Shown: positions 11,011 through 20,766, counted from the stretch's first letter. The stretch is DNA of 64,000 bases from DASRIA01 sp963768885 (GCA_963768885.1 CAVYJN010000014.1:1-64000), one strand, 5' to 3'. The notes: generated from the letters alone by a model not told the origin. Made by a program: numbers and translations.

Positions 11011-14000
11011 TCGACCTCCCAAGCCGCGACCAGATCGGCCAGGCGCGGGTCTTCGATCTTCGTCTTCATGCGATCGGCGTGCTCGATCGGATGCGGGCAA
11101 AGGCCCTTGAAGTCGCAGTACATGCAGGTCCGTTCCGCCGGGCGGGCCGGATAGAGGCCCCCGAACATCCCGTCCGCAAAGGCCCCGAGCACCTGCTCGA
11201 ACTCCTCCGTCGACGCCGCGAGCTGCTCCCCGGTCATCTCGTGACGGGCGAACCGCGCCGCGGCGGCTGACGTAGAAGTACTCGGCGGTGCCGTCCTCGG
11301 CCTTGCGCTCCAGGAGGTGGGCGGCGCCGTGGAGGTAGAGCGGCAGCTGCAGCGCGTTGCCGCCATCGAACACGGCGGTCTTCTTGTCCTTCTGCCGTCC
11401 CGTCTTGTAGTCGATCACGACGAAGTCGCTGCGCATCCTCGCGCCATTGGAGGCGGTCGATCTTCCCGCTCAACTGGATCACGCGATCGCCGACGCGTAG
11501 TGGAGCGGGTTCGGCGCGCGACAGCGGAGGTGCGCCGGGATCCAGCGGCAGTGCCGTAGGTCACCTCGAACGCTGCGCGCGTCCGCATGGGCGCTCGATC
11601 GCATCGGTGACCTCCTCGTCGTACCAGAGCCGCAGCTCCGCGCGCATCACGCTCTGATCGATCTCCCACAGCTGCGGGTGTCCCGTGAGGCCTCGCGGCC
11701 GCGAAGCTCTCGAACTCCTCGGTGGCGATCTTCTCGATGAGGGCCAGATGCTCGTCGCGGCGCTCCTCGCGACGGCGGATCCGCTGGAAGGAGCTCGCGC
11801 AGGACGCGCTCCAGGATGCGGTGCAGGAGGCTCCCCCGATCGAGCGCGTTGATGCGGGGCAGATCCTCGGGCTCCTCCAGCGCGCGCAACCCGAGCACTC
11901 GACTCAGGAACGACTTCAGCCCACACTCGGCATAGCGCTGAAACGCGCTCGGCGACATCGGGCCCGACAGCTTCGGGTGCGAGGCCAACGCGGCCTGGGC
12001 GGCCGCGGTGAGGCCTCCGTCGTACGCCGTGAGGAGCGGATCGAAGCGACGGGCCAGCCACGCCGTCCGGCCCCGCCCCACCGCGGGACGCTCGCCGGAG
12101 ACGACCGGGATCGCCAGCCGCGGGTCCCGCTCGACGAGCGTGCGGTCGTAGTCCACGGCGTCGAGCGCGTCCTCGAGTTGCAGGGCGCCGACGCGACCGC
12201 CGGGCAGGCGCACGAACCACCCGGCCTCGATGTCGTCGAGGTCCTCGGCCTGAACGCGCTCGCCCGCAAGGGCCTCCGCGGCCGAGCGCAGGAAGCCGGA
12301 CGCGTACAGCGGCCGGCCGGAGCCGTGCTCCGTGCGCGGGTAGCTGAGCTGGAGGCGCTCCTCGGCGGCGCCGAGCGCAAGCGCGAACTGGAGCGGCTCG
12401 GGGTCGGCGCCCTGCGCGCGCAGCGGGAGCTGCCAACCCATCGTCTCGTTGAGGTGCGCGCGCTCGGCGTCGAGGAGCAGCGGGTCCTCCTTCGGCGAAG
12501 GAGGAAAGTGGCGCTCCGCGAGCCCGACCACGCACACGGCCCGAAAGCGCATGTGGCGCAGCGAGTTGACGTCCACGACGTTGATCCCGCGCGCGCGGAA
12601 GGCGCCGGCGCGACCCGGGCGCGCGTCGTCCGCGGTGAGGCCCTCGATCACCGAGCGCACGGTCCGGTCGAAGCGGTCGGGAGAGATCTCCGCCGTCAGA
12701 TCGTCGAGCCGCGCGAGCGCGGTGAGAGCGCCGGTGATGGGGTCGTGACCGTCGAGATAGGGCTCGAACAGGTCGGCGAGATGCGCGAGGTGCTCGCTCC
12801 AGGTTCCCTTCGGTGGTCGTCGCGCGATGCGCTCGGCGAGCTCGCCGACGAACCCTCGGAGCCCGTCGATCTCGGCCAGCCGTTTGTCGAGCCACGTCGG
12901 GCGGTTGCCGTCCTCGTCGGTGCGCTGCGCCTCGGCGTCGCGGTAGGCGCTGAGGCGATCGCGCCACTGGTCCCAGCCGCGGACGACGCCGGCCTTTCTC
13001 GAGAAGCCGTCCCATGCGGCGGCGCTTCCCGGGAAGCGCTTGCGAGTCGCCTCCGGGAAGCCGCCGTCGGCCGCGAAGGCGATCACCGATGGGCGCTCGA
13101 GGTCTCCGCTGAGCAGATCGAGCAGCGCGAGCGCGCGCCGGCCGAGCGGCAGCTCGGAGAGCGGCGTGCCCTCGTCGATGTAGGCCGGCAGCTTCGCCTC
13201 GCGCAGAGCGCCGGCGAGCAGCGTGCGATAGGGATCGGCCTGCCGATAGGCGATCACCATCTCGTGGAAGGCGATCCCGTCCTCGCGCGCCCAGCGCAGG
13301 CATGTGCGAAGGGCGTCGCGGACCTCGCGGTTCGGATCGGGCGCGGAGGCGATGCGGACCGTCCCGTCTGCCGGGTCGGGCGCGAGAGTGCGCTGGCGCT
13401 GGATGGCGCCGAGCGCTGTCGTGTGCTCGTCGGCGTCGAGCTCGACGGTCGTGGCGTCGAGCTCGGTCTCGAGCCACTCGCGGAAGCTCGCGTGGGCACG
13501 ATCGGCCACGGGGCTCACCTGCGGCAGGTAGATCCTGAGCTGCGCCGATGGCGGCGAGGGCGCGACGGGTCAACTCGGGCGGATCCCAGAGGCCGTAGAC
13601 GAGCAGCTGATCGGCACCGAGCGCGCTCGGCGTCGGGCGCGGCGAGCGCGGCGTCGGCGTCGTAGTGGCCGGCCTTCAGCTCGTCGTGGCGCCGTGCGAG
13701 CGCCGCGAGCGCCGCGAGCTTCTCGGGTTCGAGCGAGTCGGGCGCAGCATCGGCCAGCTCGTCCGGCGTGATCGCGGCTGCGCCGGATCTCGACGAGCGT
13801 GCGGTGCAGCGCGTGACCGAATCCCGGGGTGCTCGCCACGGCGTCGAAGTAGGTGCTGGTCGAGAGCGCCGCCTCCTGGGCGAGCATGCGATCGGCGAGC
13901 AGCGGAAGCGGCTTCTGCCCCGCGAGGATCAGCGGGATCTCGCCCAGTCGCAACGCCAGCTCGCCGGGCGTGACGATGTGCACGTTGAGATAGGGGCCGT

Positions 14001-14163
14001 TGATCTCGGCGATGCGCCGGCGCAGATAGGCGCGGAGCAGGGTTTCGCCAACGAGTACGACGACGGGGCGGAGCGGGTCGTCGCGCTGGAGCTCCGCGAC
14101 GTCGGCGGCGAACCTCCGCTCGAGGGCGTCGATGGGGCCCAGGTGTATGGAGCAATCACTCAT
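11007..14163 (-). CDS. AddB-like PD-(D/E)XK nuclease subunit
   Basis: Partner of the downstream AddA-like gene. The N-terminal part (MSDCSIHLGP) is an inactivated-helicase-like region without Walker A. The C-terminal part has the RecB-type nuclease motif VIDYKTG and a likely 4Fe-4S cluster: one Cys in YAECGLKSF and three in CMYCDFKGLC. This arrangement is known for AddB and related RecB-family nucleases. The start is taken at ATG 14163; an open frame extends a few codons upstream. Frameshifts lie near 13780, 13540, 11790, 11690, 11590, 11545, 11440 and 11265. The largest unbroken piece runs 13518-11770. Confidence 0.85.
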
Positions 14164-14214
14164 GCCTCGTCCCCGCACCCCAGTCGCGCAACTTCGCAGA
14201 TCGACAGCAATCGT

Positions 14215-14433
14215 TCAACTGTTAGATGAGTCGGAGGCCCTCAGTCGCTCTGACACTGCCTCGTCATGCTCCCGCTCTTCGCGCTCCCGGTTCTCGGCAA
14301 GTCGCTTCCCCAACGCGCGCATCGCCTTGAGGCCTTTCGGACCAACCCCGATGGCGTGCGCATGTCCAGGCCGGGCCTCCAGCCAGCGGACTTTCGGCGC
14401 CATCCGGTCTGGGTCTCGCGGCCGCTCAGCCAT
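14215..14433 (-). CDS. small hypothetical protein
   Basis: Open frame of 72 codons from ATG 14433, 17 nt after the stop of the HD gene; a start at 14472 inside that gene is also possible. The product begins MAERPRDPDRMAPKV and ends in a charged helix (ENREREEREHDEAV). No family recognised. Its position between two same-strand genes supports expression as part of that run. Confidence 0.4.
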   Translation of the reverse strand: MAERPRDPDRMAPKVRWLEARPGHAHAIGVGPKGLKAMRALGKRLAENREREEREHDEAVSERLRASDSSNS

Positions 14434-14450
14434 CGGATCGCCCCGGAGCC

Positions 14451-15029
14451 TCACCTCGGCTGCCGTCGGCATCGACGTGCTGCCCGCTCGGACCGAAAGG
14501 CGGCCATCTCGCCGGCGAGCTCCGCGAGGAACGGGTTCGACGGGTCGACACGCTTGAGCATCCGCACGTCGCGATGGAGATGGGCAAGCTTCTCGTCGAG
14601 CGACGCGTTGAAGTGCCGGCCGACCGCCTCGCCCTGCTCGGCGTACGCACGACGCAGCGCCCGCAGGTTCGCCAGCCGGTCGGCGGCGAAGATCGCCGTC
14701 GCCCGCCGGCCGGAGCTCGCTACGCGCACGCGATGCTCGAGCTTTCGCCGCTCGTAGTCGGGCATGTCCTTGCGCTCGGTCAGGGCCTCGACCAGCGTCG
14801 CGACGACGGCCCCGACCTCGTCGGCGATCTCGCCGGCGGTGAGGTCGCTGTCCTCGACCGCATCGTGAAGCAGCCCGGCCGCCACGACGTGCGGGTCACA
14901 CCCCGCCTCGTGCAGCATGTGGGCGACCTCGATCACGTGGTCGACGTACGGGCCTCCGTCGCCCTTCCGGGTCTGACCGTAGTGCGCCTGGTACGCGAGC
15001 TCGAGCGCGCGGCTGGCCCGGTCCGGCAA
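14451..15029 (-). CDS. HD-domain protein, small alarmone-hydrolase-like
   Basis: About 190 residues resembling the hydrolase half of RelA/SpoT: GPYVDHVIEVAHML, the HD pair in GLLHDAVEDS, and the later metal/nucleotide region AADRLANLRALRR. No synthetase domain is present, so a stand-alone (p)ppGpp or nucleotide pyrophosphohydrolase is plausible. TTG 15029 gives a start just before the conserved region. Alternatively the chain continues in another frame into the upstream zinc ribbon. Substrate is inferred from the family only. Confidence 0.7.
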   Translation of the reverse strand: MPDRASRALELAYQAHYGQTRKGDGGPYVDHVIEVAHMLHEAGCDPHVVAAGLLHDAVEDSDLTAGEIADEVGAVVATLVEALTERKDMPDYERRKLEHRVRVASSGRRATAIFAADRLANLRALRRAYAEQGEAVGRHFNASLDEKLAHLHRDVRMLKRVDPSNPFLAELAGEMAAFRSERAARRCRRQPR

Positions 15030-15231
15030 GCGCCTCCGGCGGCAGCGGCCATGTGTACCGGCACGCCAAACACGCCCACTTCTGGGGCCCGACGACGTCT
15101 CCACCGCTGACGATCTCGCCGCGCCGCGCCGCCTTCCAGATCTCGGGACCAGGGTGGCCCCACACGATCGGCACGATCTGCGCCGCGTCGCAGCGTGAAC
15201 AGCGCTCGGGAGTCGGGCCGGTAGCTCTCAC
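14896..15231 (-). CDS. zinc-ribbon protein, possibly the N-terminus of the HD protein
   Basis: From GTG 15231 the frame encodes CSRC, a spacer with IVPIVWGHPGPEIW, then CLAC and TWPLPPEAL: a two-knuckle zinc ribbon of about 65 residues. The recognisable part ends near 15030, exactly where the HD sequence begins in the -1 frame, and the remainder of the open frame to 14896 is a shadow of the HD gene. So it is either a separate small protein with a late overlapping stop or, with one base corrected, a zinc ribbon-HD fusion. Confidence 0.55.
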   Translation of the reverse strand: MRATGPTPERCSRCDAAQIVPIVWGHPGPEIWKAARRGEIVSGGDVVGPQKWACLACRYTWPLPPEALAGPGQPRARARVPGALRSDPEGRRRPVRRPRDRGRPHAARGGV

Positions 15232-15254
15232 ACCACCAAAGTCGCCGCCCGGGC

Positions 15255-15285
15255 GTCAAATCTGACAGCTGAGGCGGCATTTGAC
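15255..15285 (+). promoter_or_regulatory. putative operator/promoter of the sigma-ImmA-ARG operon
   Basis: In the 127-bp divergent gap between the zinc-ribbon and sigma genes, GTCAAAT (15255-15261) and ATTTGAC (15279-15285) form a perfect 7-bp inverted repeat. TTGACA at 15281-15286 could be a -35 box. ATCTGACA (15260-15267) overlaps the left arm and recurs in front of the ARPP-1 gene. Confidence 0.45.
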
Positions 15286-15358
15286 ACATAAGACACAATG
15301 GCCCCCAGCGCGCCCCGCCGGTGTGTGCACCCGCGAAAAATTCGCGCGCACCTGTCAT

Positions 15359-16090
15359 ATGCGACGAAGCGACCGCGACCTAGAACGTGTGCCGGAAAGC
15401 CAGTTCGCCTCGCTCAGCCGAGACGAGCTCCTCCGGATAGTGGTCCTATGTCGATCAAGCGATGACTCCAAAGCGAAGCGCCGAATGGCAGAGGCGTGGG
15501 CGATGCTCGTCGCCTTCGATCGCGACCGGATCAGGGTCCTCGTCGCGACATTCCGGTTCGCCGGCCAGGGCAACGTGAGCGTGTCGCGCGACAAGGTCGA
15601 GGACGTGGTCCAGGACGGATATCTGCGAATGCTCGGGATGCTGGCCGGCTTCGAGGGCTCGGTCCTGCCTCAGTACGAGGCCGCGATGTCGACGTGCATC
15701 GACTTCGAGTGCCGCGACCATTGCCGGCGGGAGATGAAGCTCGACCAGCGCAGCGCGGGCAGCTTCGACGAAACGATCAAGACCGATGAGGGCGGCGAGC
15801 TCGGCAAGTTCGATCACGTCGTCGCCGAGAAGGAACGGAGGCGGATCGAAGAGGAAGATGCGCTCGCGCAGGAAATCGAACGGTGGAACGAGCGCCGTGC
15901 GGAGGCGCGCGCGGCGATCGAGAGCATCAAGAACGACCACAAGCGCGAGGTCCTGCTCATGACGTGGGAAGGGAAGTCGGTCGCCGAGATCATGGATAAG
16001 CTCGGCTTGAGCAGGGACAACGTGTACCAGCTGCGGCGCCGCGCGCTGAAGATCGTGCAAGAAATCCTGAGCGGTGATGACAAGCCTTGA
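15359..16090 (+). CDS. sigma-70-family sigma factor
   Basis: About 243 residues from ATG 15359. The central part (VEDVVQDGYLRML and a following helix with CIDFECRDHCRRE) resembles sigma region 2. A charged linker (VAEKERRRIEEEDALAQEIE) leads to a region-4-like helix-turn-helix, SVAEIMDKLGLSRDNVYQLR. It is an ECF-like regulator heading a four-gene operon. Its last codons overlap the next gene, indicating coupling. The preceding open frame could extend upstream to 15281 but that part looks non-coding. Which promoters it reads is unknown; its own operon and the ARPP-1 operon are candidates. Confidence 0.72.
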   Translation: MRRSDRDLERVPESQFASLSRDELLRIVVLCRSSDDSKAKRRMAEAWAMLVAFDRDRIRVLVATFRFAGQGNVSVSRDKVEDVVQDGYLRMLGMLAGFEGSVLPQYEAAMSTCIDFECRDHCRREMKLDQRSAGSFDETIKTDEGGELGKFDHVVAEKERRRIEEEDALAQEIERWNERRAEARAAIESIKNDHKREVLLMTWEGKSVAEIMDKLGLSRDNVYQLRRRALKIVQEILSGDDKP

Positions 16091-16715
16091 CGAGATCCTG
16101 AGCGACTTCATCGACGCTTGGAACGCTGGCGAGCGGCCCGACCTCGACGAGTACCTCGGGCGGGTGCCCGAGGACGAGCGGGAGGAGCTCGCAGGGCTTG
16201 TCCGCGCGTTCATGGCTGACGCTCCGGTGCCGGCGTACTCGCCCGAGACGCTGGAAGCGATTCAGAACGAGCCCGCCGTGCGGCGGACCATCGAGTTGAT
16301 CGAGTCGCGGTCGGGCCTGTGGGCCGAGTTGCTGCCACGTCTTCGCGCGCGCATGCGTTTGACCCGCGAACAGGTCGTGTCGCGGCTCGCGGACGCCCTT
16401 GGCCAAGGGCCGAAGGAAGCGAGCGTGCATGCCTACTACCACCGCATGGAGAGCGGGACGATCGAGCCTTCGGGGGTGTCCCAGGCGGTGCTGGATGCGC
16501 TCGCCCGGATCTTTGGAGTGTCGACGCGAGACCTGGAATCGGCCGGAGACTTTGGGTCGGCGCCGGAGTCGGAGGCCGGTGCGGTGATGTTCGCGCGCCC
16601 GCGCGAGGCGGACTGGACCTACGACGTCAACTCGGAGCGGCTCGCGTACCGCCAGCCTGACAAGCCACCCGACGAATGGGACGAGGTCGACCGCCTGTTC
16701 CTCGGCGGGCGGTAG
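16074..16715 (+). CDS. HTH protein paired with the sigma factor
   Basis: Starts at GTG 16074 or ATG 16077, overlapping the sigma gene. Residues 1-45 (SDFIDAWNAGERPDLDEYLG) are acidic and helical. A middle segment MRLTREQVVSRLADAL followed by YYHRMESGTIEPSGVS resembles an XRE-type helix-turn-helix. The C-terminal tail is WDEVDRLFLGG. In sigma/ImmA operons this position often holds the repressor or anti-sigma partner that the metalloprotease removes. That role is inferred; no anti-sigma domain was recognised. Confidence 0.6.
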   Translation: MMTSLDEILSDFIDAWNAGERPDLDEYLGRVPEDEREELAGLVRAFMADAPVPAYSPETLEAIQNEPAVRRTIELIESRSGLWAELLPRLRARMRLTREQVVSRLADALGQGPKEASVHAYYHRMESGTIEPSGVSQAVLDALARIFGVSTRDLESAGDFGSAPESEAGAVMFARPREADWTYDVNSERLAYRQPDKPPDEWDEVDRLFLGGR

Positions 16716-16718
16716 GCG

Positions 16719-17325
16719 GTGAGCGACGAGGTGCTGAAGCGCGCGCTGCGCGCTGAGGCGGCGGCCGAGGCGGAGATTGGCGCGCATCCCCGACTGGCTG
16801 TGGGACGGCCAGACGCTCCCCGTCCCCATCGACACGCTGGCGGACAGCCAATACGGCCTGCTCGTCAGCGAGCACTCCAACCTGGCGCAGATGGCCGCGC
16901 TCGGCGAGGAGCACATCAGCGGGTTGCTGTTCCCGGGCCGGCGTGAGATCTGGGTCGACGCGGAGGAGGCGGCCCGCGCACCGACGCGTCGTCGCTTCAC
17001 CATCGGACACGAGCTCGGCCACTGGGTGCTGCACTCGTTCGCCGACCAGCCCGAGGAGGTCGTGCACTGCCGCAGCGAGGTAGTGCGGGATGAGGCTGCG
17101 GTCGAGGGACCAGAGGCGCATCCGCACCTGCCGGACCTGCTCGCTTATCCACCGCAGGAGCTCGACGCGAACCAGTTTGCCGCGGCCGTCCTGATGCCGC
17201 GCGGGCTCGTGGAATCGATGCGCGAGGACGCCGCCGATGTGCGCGCGCTCGCAAAGGCATTCGGAGTCTCGCCGATGGCGATGGAGCGTCGGCTGTGGTT
17301 CCTCGACAACGCCTCGCCCGCTTGA
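16719..17325 (+). CDS. ImmA/IrrE-family metallo-endopeptidase
   Basis: Zinc protease of the COG2856 family with the motif TIGHELGHWVLH and a downstream conserved segment QELDANQFAAAVLMP. The family cleaves regulators to relieve repression (ImmA on ImmR, IrrE on DdrO). Here the likely substrate is the upstream HTH protein. The gene starts at GTG 16719 three bases after the HTH stop; one indel near 16785 shifts the frame, and TTG 16777 is an alternative start. Its stop TGA overlaps the TTG of the next gene. Confidence 0.85.
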
Positions 17326-18401
17326 CCGACGACAGAGCGCGCGAGGCGATCATCGGAAGCGCGCTCGGGCTGGCGGCCGGAGACTGCCTCGGCGCCGCCC
17401 TCGAGGGCAAGCCTCGCGCGCTTGAATCGGTCCGCGACCTCGTCTACGAGCGGACGGTTTGGACAGACGACACCCAACAGGCGCTCGTGCTCATCGAAGC
17501 GACCGTGAGACACGGCCGGCCCGACCCCGACTGGGTGGCGCGGCGCTACCTCGAGATGAGCGTCGCGGAAGGAGGGTCATTCGGTCTTCATCGACGCACG
17601 GGTAGCGGATTTCGCGCAGCCGTCGATTGCTTCAGCCGCGAGGGTGACTGGCGCATGTGCGGGCGGCCGACCCGCGCGGGGAACGGCGCGGCGATGCGAA
17701 TCGCCCCGGTCGCGGTCGCGCTCGCCACTCGTGATCCAGACTCATATTGGAAGAACCTCGTCGAGGTCTCGCTCGTCACGCACCGAGAGGTCCGCGCCCT
17801 CTCCGGCGCCCTTGCCGTGGCGTGGGCCGCCGCGTCGCTGTCGGACGCCGGCGTCTATCCACTGGCAAACGGGGCGGGCTTTGACCAACTGGAACGGCTG
17901 AGCCACTGGCTGCGCGAACGCGAAGACTGGCTTCTCCGCGAGCTGCCCGCCGAATGGGGAGATCCCCTATCGCCGCCCGATGGACATGAGCATCAGATGT
18001 CCGATGCCTTCGCCGGTCTGGCGGGCGGTCGCCCGTCCGCGCGCGCCTCGGCCTTCGAATGGATCGCGCGCAATGCCAGTGACGCAGCGCGAACGGAGGT
18101 CAGCGCCGGCGATGGCTTCGCTATTGCCTCCGTGGTGAGCGCGGTGTACCTGGCCCTTTGCTCGACTGAGAACTTCGAGGAAACGCTGGTGGCAGCCGTC
18201 AACATGGGCGGCGACGCGGACACGATCGGCGCGATGGTGGGAGGTATGGCCGGAGCCGCCGCCGGGCCCGGCGCCGTTCCCGAACGATGGCTGCGAGTCC
18301 CCGGCCACGAGGAGCTGCGCTCGTGGGCCGATGCCCTAGCCCGCGGGGAGGCGCACAGCGACCTACCCGATCTGGTCGCGCTCGAGTCACGGCTCCGGTG
18401 A
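17322..18401 (+). CDS. ADP-ribosylglycohydrolase (DraG/ARH family)
   Basis: Intact gene of about 359 residues. Family signatures are GLAAGDCLGAALEG near the N-terminus, the metal-binding TDDTQ in VWTDDTQQAL, and the C-terminal NMGGDADTIGAMVGG. These Asp/Thr residues bind the two Mg ions that hydrolyse ADP-ribose from an acceptor. The start is TTG 17322, sharing bases with the ImmA stop. It is the last gene of the sigma operon and ends tail-to-tail, overlapping by 15 nt, with the GIY-YIG gene. Acceptor (protein, nucleic acid or small molecule) unknown. Confidence 0.9.
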   Translation: MTDDRAREAIIGSALGLAAGDCLGAALEGKPRALESVRDLVYERTVWTDDTQQALVLIEATVRHGRPDPDWVARRYLEMSVAEGGSFGLHRRTGSGFRAAVDCFSREGDWRMCGRPTRAGNGAAMRIAPVAVALATRDPDSYWKNLVEVSLVTHREVRALSGALAVAWAAASLSDAGVYPLANGAGFDQLERLSHWLREREDWLLRELPAEWGDPLSPPDGHEHQMSDAFAGLAGGRPSARASAFEWIARNASDAARTEVSAGDGFAIASVVSAVYLALCSTENFEETLVAAVNMGGDADTIGAMVGGMAGAAAGPGAVPERWLRVPGHEELRSWADALARGEAHSDLPDLVALESRLR

Positions 18402-19049
18402 GATCGCGCGCGTTGGAGCGGCGCCGGTGGACATTCCGCCCGTGCTGAGCTCCGATCGAAGGGCGCGCAACCGCCGGCGAAGGCTCGACTCGGGCATGCC
18501 CTCCAGGTTGAGAGGCGGATTCAAGGCGGCAAGCACCTCTGCCTCGAGATGAGCCAGAGAATCGCGGGCTGCAAACGGATGAACGGCCACCTCGAGGTGC
18601 TCTCGCATCCACGCGCTGAGCTGCTGTTCTGACTCGCGCGACAGCCGACCGGGGGTCTCGAGAACCAGGCCGAGGGGCTTGCGCAGACTTGCGGCAAGCG
18701 TGCGTCGAAAGGTCGACCCGCGAATCGTTCCGCGTAGGTGGTTCGCCCCGATCCGCTTCCGCAATGTCATGGTCCCCGCCTTGCCCGACGGCCACTTGGT
18801 GGCCCCGGTCAATCCTGCATAGATGCGACCCGGGTCGACCGCCGCGCCGAGTCCACGCGTGAGCATCGCCGCGCCGTCCGGATCCACCCACCACGAGTAG
18901 AGACCAGGAAGATCGAGGTCAGTCAGAGCCCCCGGCCATGACGCGGCCGAGATGCGGTCGCTTCCCTCGTCGAGGATCGCGAGCGCAGCGTCGATCTCGG
19001 CGCGCGTGCACTCCCTCCGGCGGTTGCCCGGTTCGGCGATCTCGCTCAC
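18387..19049 (-). CDS. GIY-YIG nuclease-like protein
   Basis: About 220 residues. The GIY-YIG core is clear: GLYSWW, then RIYAGLTG, LRKRIGANHLRG with the conserved Arg and His, and HLEAEVLAALNPPLNLEG with the metal-binding Glu and Asn. An N-terminal 45-residue segment (ECTRAEIDAALAILDEG) precedes it. GTG 19049 overlaps the HD stop (GTGA), so it is co-translated with the HD and ARPP-1 genes. In such a context it may cut DNA or RNA; the substrate is not visible. Confidence 0.78.
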   Translation of the reverse strand: MSEIAEPGNRRRECTRAEIDAALAILDEGSDRISAASWPGALTDLDLPGLYSWWVDPDGAAMLTRGLGAAVDPGRIYAGLTGATKWPSGKAGTMTLRKRIGANHLRGTIRGSTFRRTLAASLRKPLGLVLETPGRLSRESEQQLSAWMREHLEVAVHPFAARDSLAHLEAEVLAALNPPLNLEGMPESSLRRRLRALRSELSTGGMSTGAAPTRAISPEP

Positions 19050-19600
19050 AAAGAATGAGGATCGGTCGGCCTCGCGGCACCATAAGCCTCGACGATCTCG
19101 GTCCACGCGAGGTCCGGCCCCTCGACAATCCCGCACCCAAATCCCACGAAGTCGATGTCGTACCGCCGCGCCGGCTCGGTCGACAAGTACCGCCGGTCCG
19201 GCATGATCCCGACGCGCCAGAGCGTCAGGCGATCGGCGTCCCAGCAGGCGCCGACGGTGGGGTCATCGGTCGTCCGGCCCTTGTCGTGTCCGACGAGCGC
19301 CGTGGTCAGCAGCTCGAGCCGAGGTGGGGACAGCTGCAGCGCTCCTTCTCGATGGAGCCGCGCCGCGAGCTCACCCGCCCGCGCACCGTGCTCAGGGTCG
19401 TCGAACTCGTTCTGGCGCTGCGTGTCGTGAGTCGCCGCGAACAGCAGCAGTACCTCGGCGTCCGCGGAGACGCCCTCCGCCAGCAGGGCCGTTCCGACAC
19501 GCGCGACGTCGCGCCAGTGCCGCGGACCGTGATCGTTCGAGCGGCGCGCGACGTCCGTCGCGTGCTCGTGGATCGCGGCGATGTCGTCGACGGTGATCAG
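19046..19600 (-). CDS. HD-superfamily hydrolase between ARPP-1 and GIY-YIG genes
   Basis: Uninterrupted reading frame of about 184 codons with no ATG or GTG near its beginning. The first plausible codon is CTG 19600 (CTGA overlapping the ARPP-1 stop). The product starts LITVDDIAAIHEHA and has an HD-type pattern: NDHGPRHWRDVARVG, AATHDTQRQNEFDD, VGHDKGRTTDDPT and CWDADRLTLWRVG. This supports a metal-dependent phosphohydrolase. It ends AYGAARPTDPHSL, overlapping the GIY-YIG start. A base error turning ATG into CTG, or a real CTG start, would both fit. Confidence 0.72.
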   Translation of the reverse strand: MITVDDIAAIHEHATDVARRSNDHGPRHWRDVARVGTALLAEGVSADAEVLLLFAATHDTQRQNEFDDPEHGARAGELAARLHREGALQLSPPRLELLTTALVGHDKGRTTDDPTVGACWDADRLTLWRVGIMPDRRYLSTEPARRYDIDFVGFGCGIVEGPDLAWTEIVEAYGAARPTDPHSL

Positions 19601-20766
19601 CCCAAGCCCGCCCGGTTGACGGCCTCCTCCACGCGGCGCTCCATCTCCAGCAGCCCCGCCAGCAGCTCATTCTGCCGCTCGACCAAGCCTCCGCAGCAAG
19701 CGGAGCTCCTCGAGGAGCTCCGCCCACTGCTGACCTCCCGACCGACTCACCGGCGATCTGGGCGCCGGCGACGCGACGGCCTGCGGATGTGGCTGGATGC
19801 GCTCAGGCACGCTGCCCGGCTCGCCGCCGTCATCCGGGAAGGCCGTGAGTTGCACGAGCCCGCCGTCCGTGGCGAGGCCCGCGCCGGCGACTCCGTCCGC
19901 CGCGAAGCGCAGGTCCTGCCCAAGTCCGATGGACCTCGCGCCGGCGGCCTCCGTGCCAAGCACCAACGAAACGAATCCACTGGCGTCCCCGGGCGACGGC
20001 GCATCCACCGCCCCGCCCTCGTCCCAGGCCTCGAGCGCGTCGAGCGCGTACCCCTGCACGAGCGGGCCGAGGAGGTCCGCGAACACGTCCGCGCGCCCGA
20101 CGTAGTCGAGCACGGCGAACCGCCCGCCGATCGCGACCAGCGCGCCGCACTGGCCCTCGCGCAGCCGCACCGCGCCGCTCAGCTCCGCCAAGCGCCCGCG
20201 GTGCGCCTCGTAGATGTCGTGCATCGCCCCCGTGGGCGATGACACGCGGTGCGCGACGGCTCTTGCGGGAGACGTCCTCCCACACCGCGGACTGCGTCGC
20301 GCGCGCCTCCCCGCCGGCCATCACGGCCTCGCGGGCCTGCTCGTTCTTCAGCCGCCGCAGCTCGCGGATACGCGGCCTGCGGCGCGGGCGTGAAGTCCTC
20401 CCGGTTGCGGTAGCCGTCCCAGCGCCCGGCCTCCACGCAGCTCACGGGGACCCGCAGCTGCGCCTTCGCCGGCACCAGCACCGACACGTCGAACGTGCGG
20501 TTCTGCTGGGCGCCGAGCACCTCCTCGCCCTCGTACAGCAGGACGGAGACCTCCGCCCGGTTCTGCACGACGATGTCGCGGACCGATGCTCCGCGGTCGT
20601 CCTCGCCGACCCTCACGCCCAGGCCGCGGCCCTTCGCGAGCGACACGTACTGCTCGCTCGGCTCGGGCCCGAACAGGGGGAAGACGGCAAGCGGGCCGGC
20701 CACGTCGGGGTCCTCGACGCGGATCGGCTCGCTCAGGTGATCTCTGATGGTGGTGTTGGAACTCAT
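19597..20766 (-). CDS. ARPP-1 domain protein
   Basis: About 389 residues starting at ATG 20766. The N-terminal part matches the ARPP-1 domain (ARG and Rhodanese-Phosphatase-superfamily-associated Protein): GPLAVFPLFG, VQNRAEVSVLLYEGEEVLG, AQQNRTFDVSVLVPA and VPVSCVEAGRWD. The middle segment holds ALVAIGGRFAVLDY and GYALDALEAWDE, and the tail is a coiled coil (ELLEELRLLRRL ... LEMERRVEEAVNRAG). The family name records association with ADP-ribosylglycohydrolases, one of which lies 1.2 kb away. Three indels (about 20370, 20245, 19685) shift the frame. Biochemical role unknown; I infer ADP-ribose or nucleotide handling. Confidence 0.82.
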
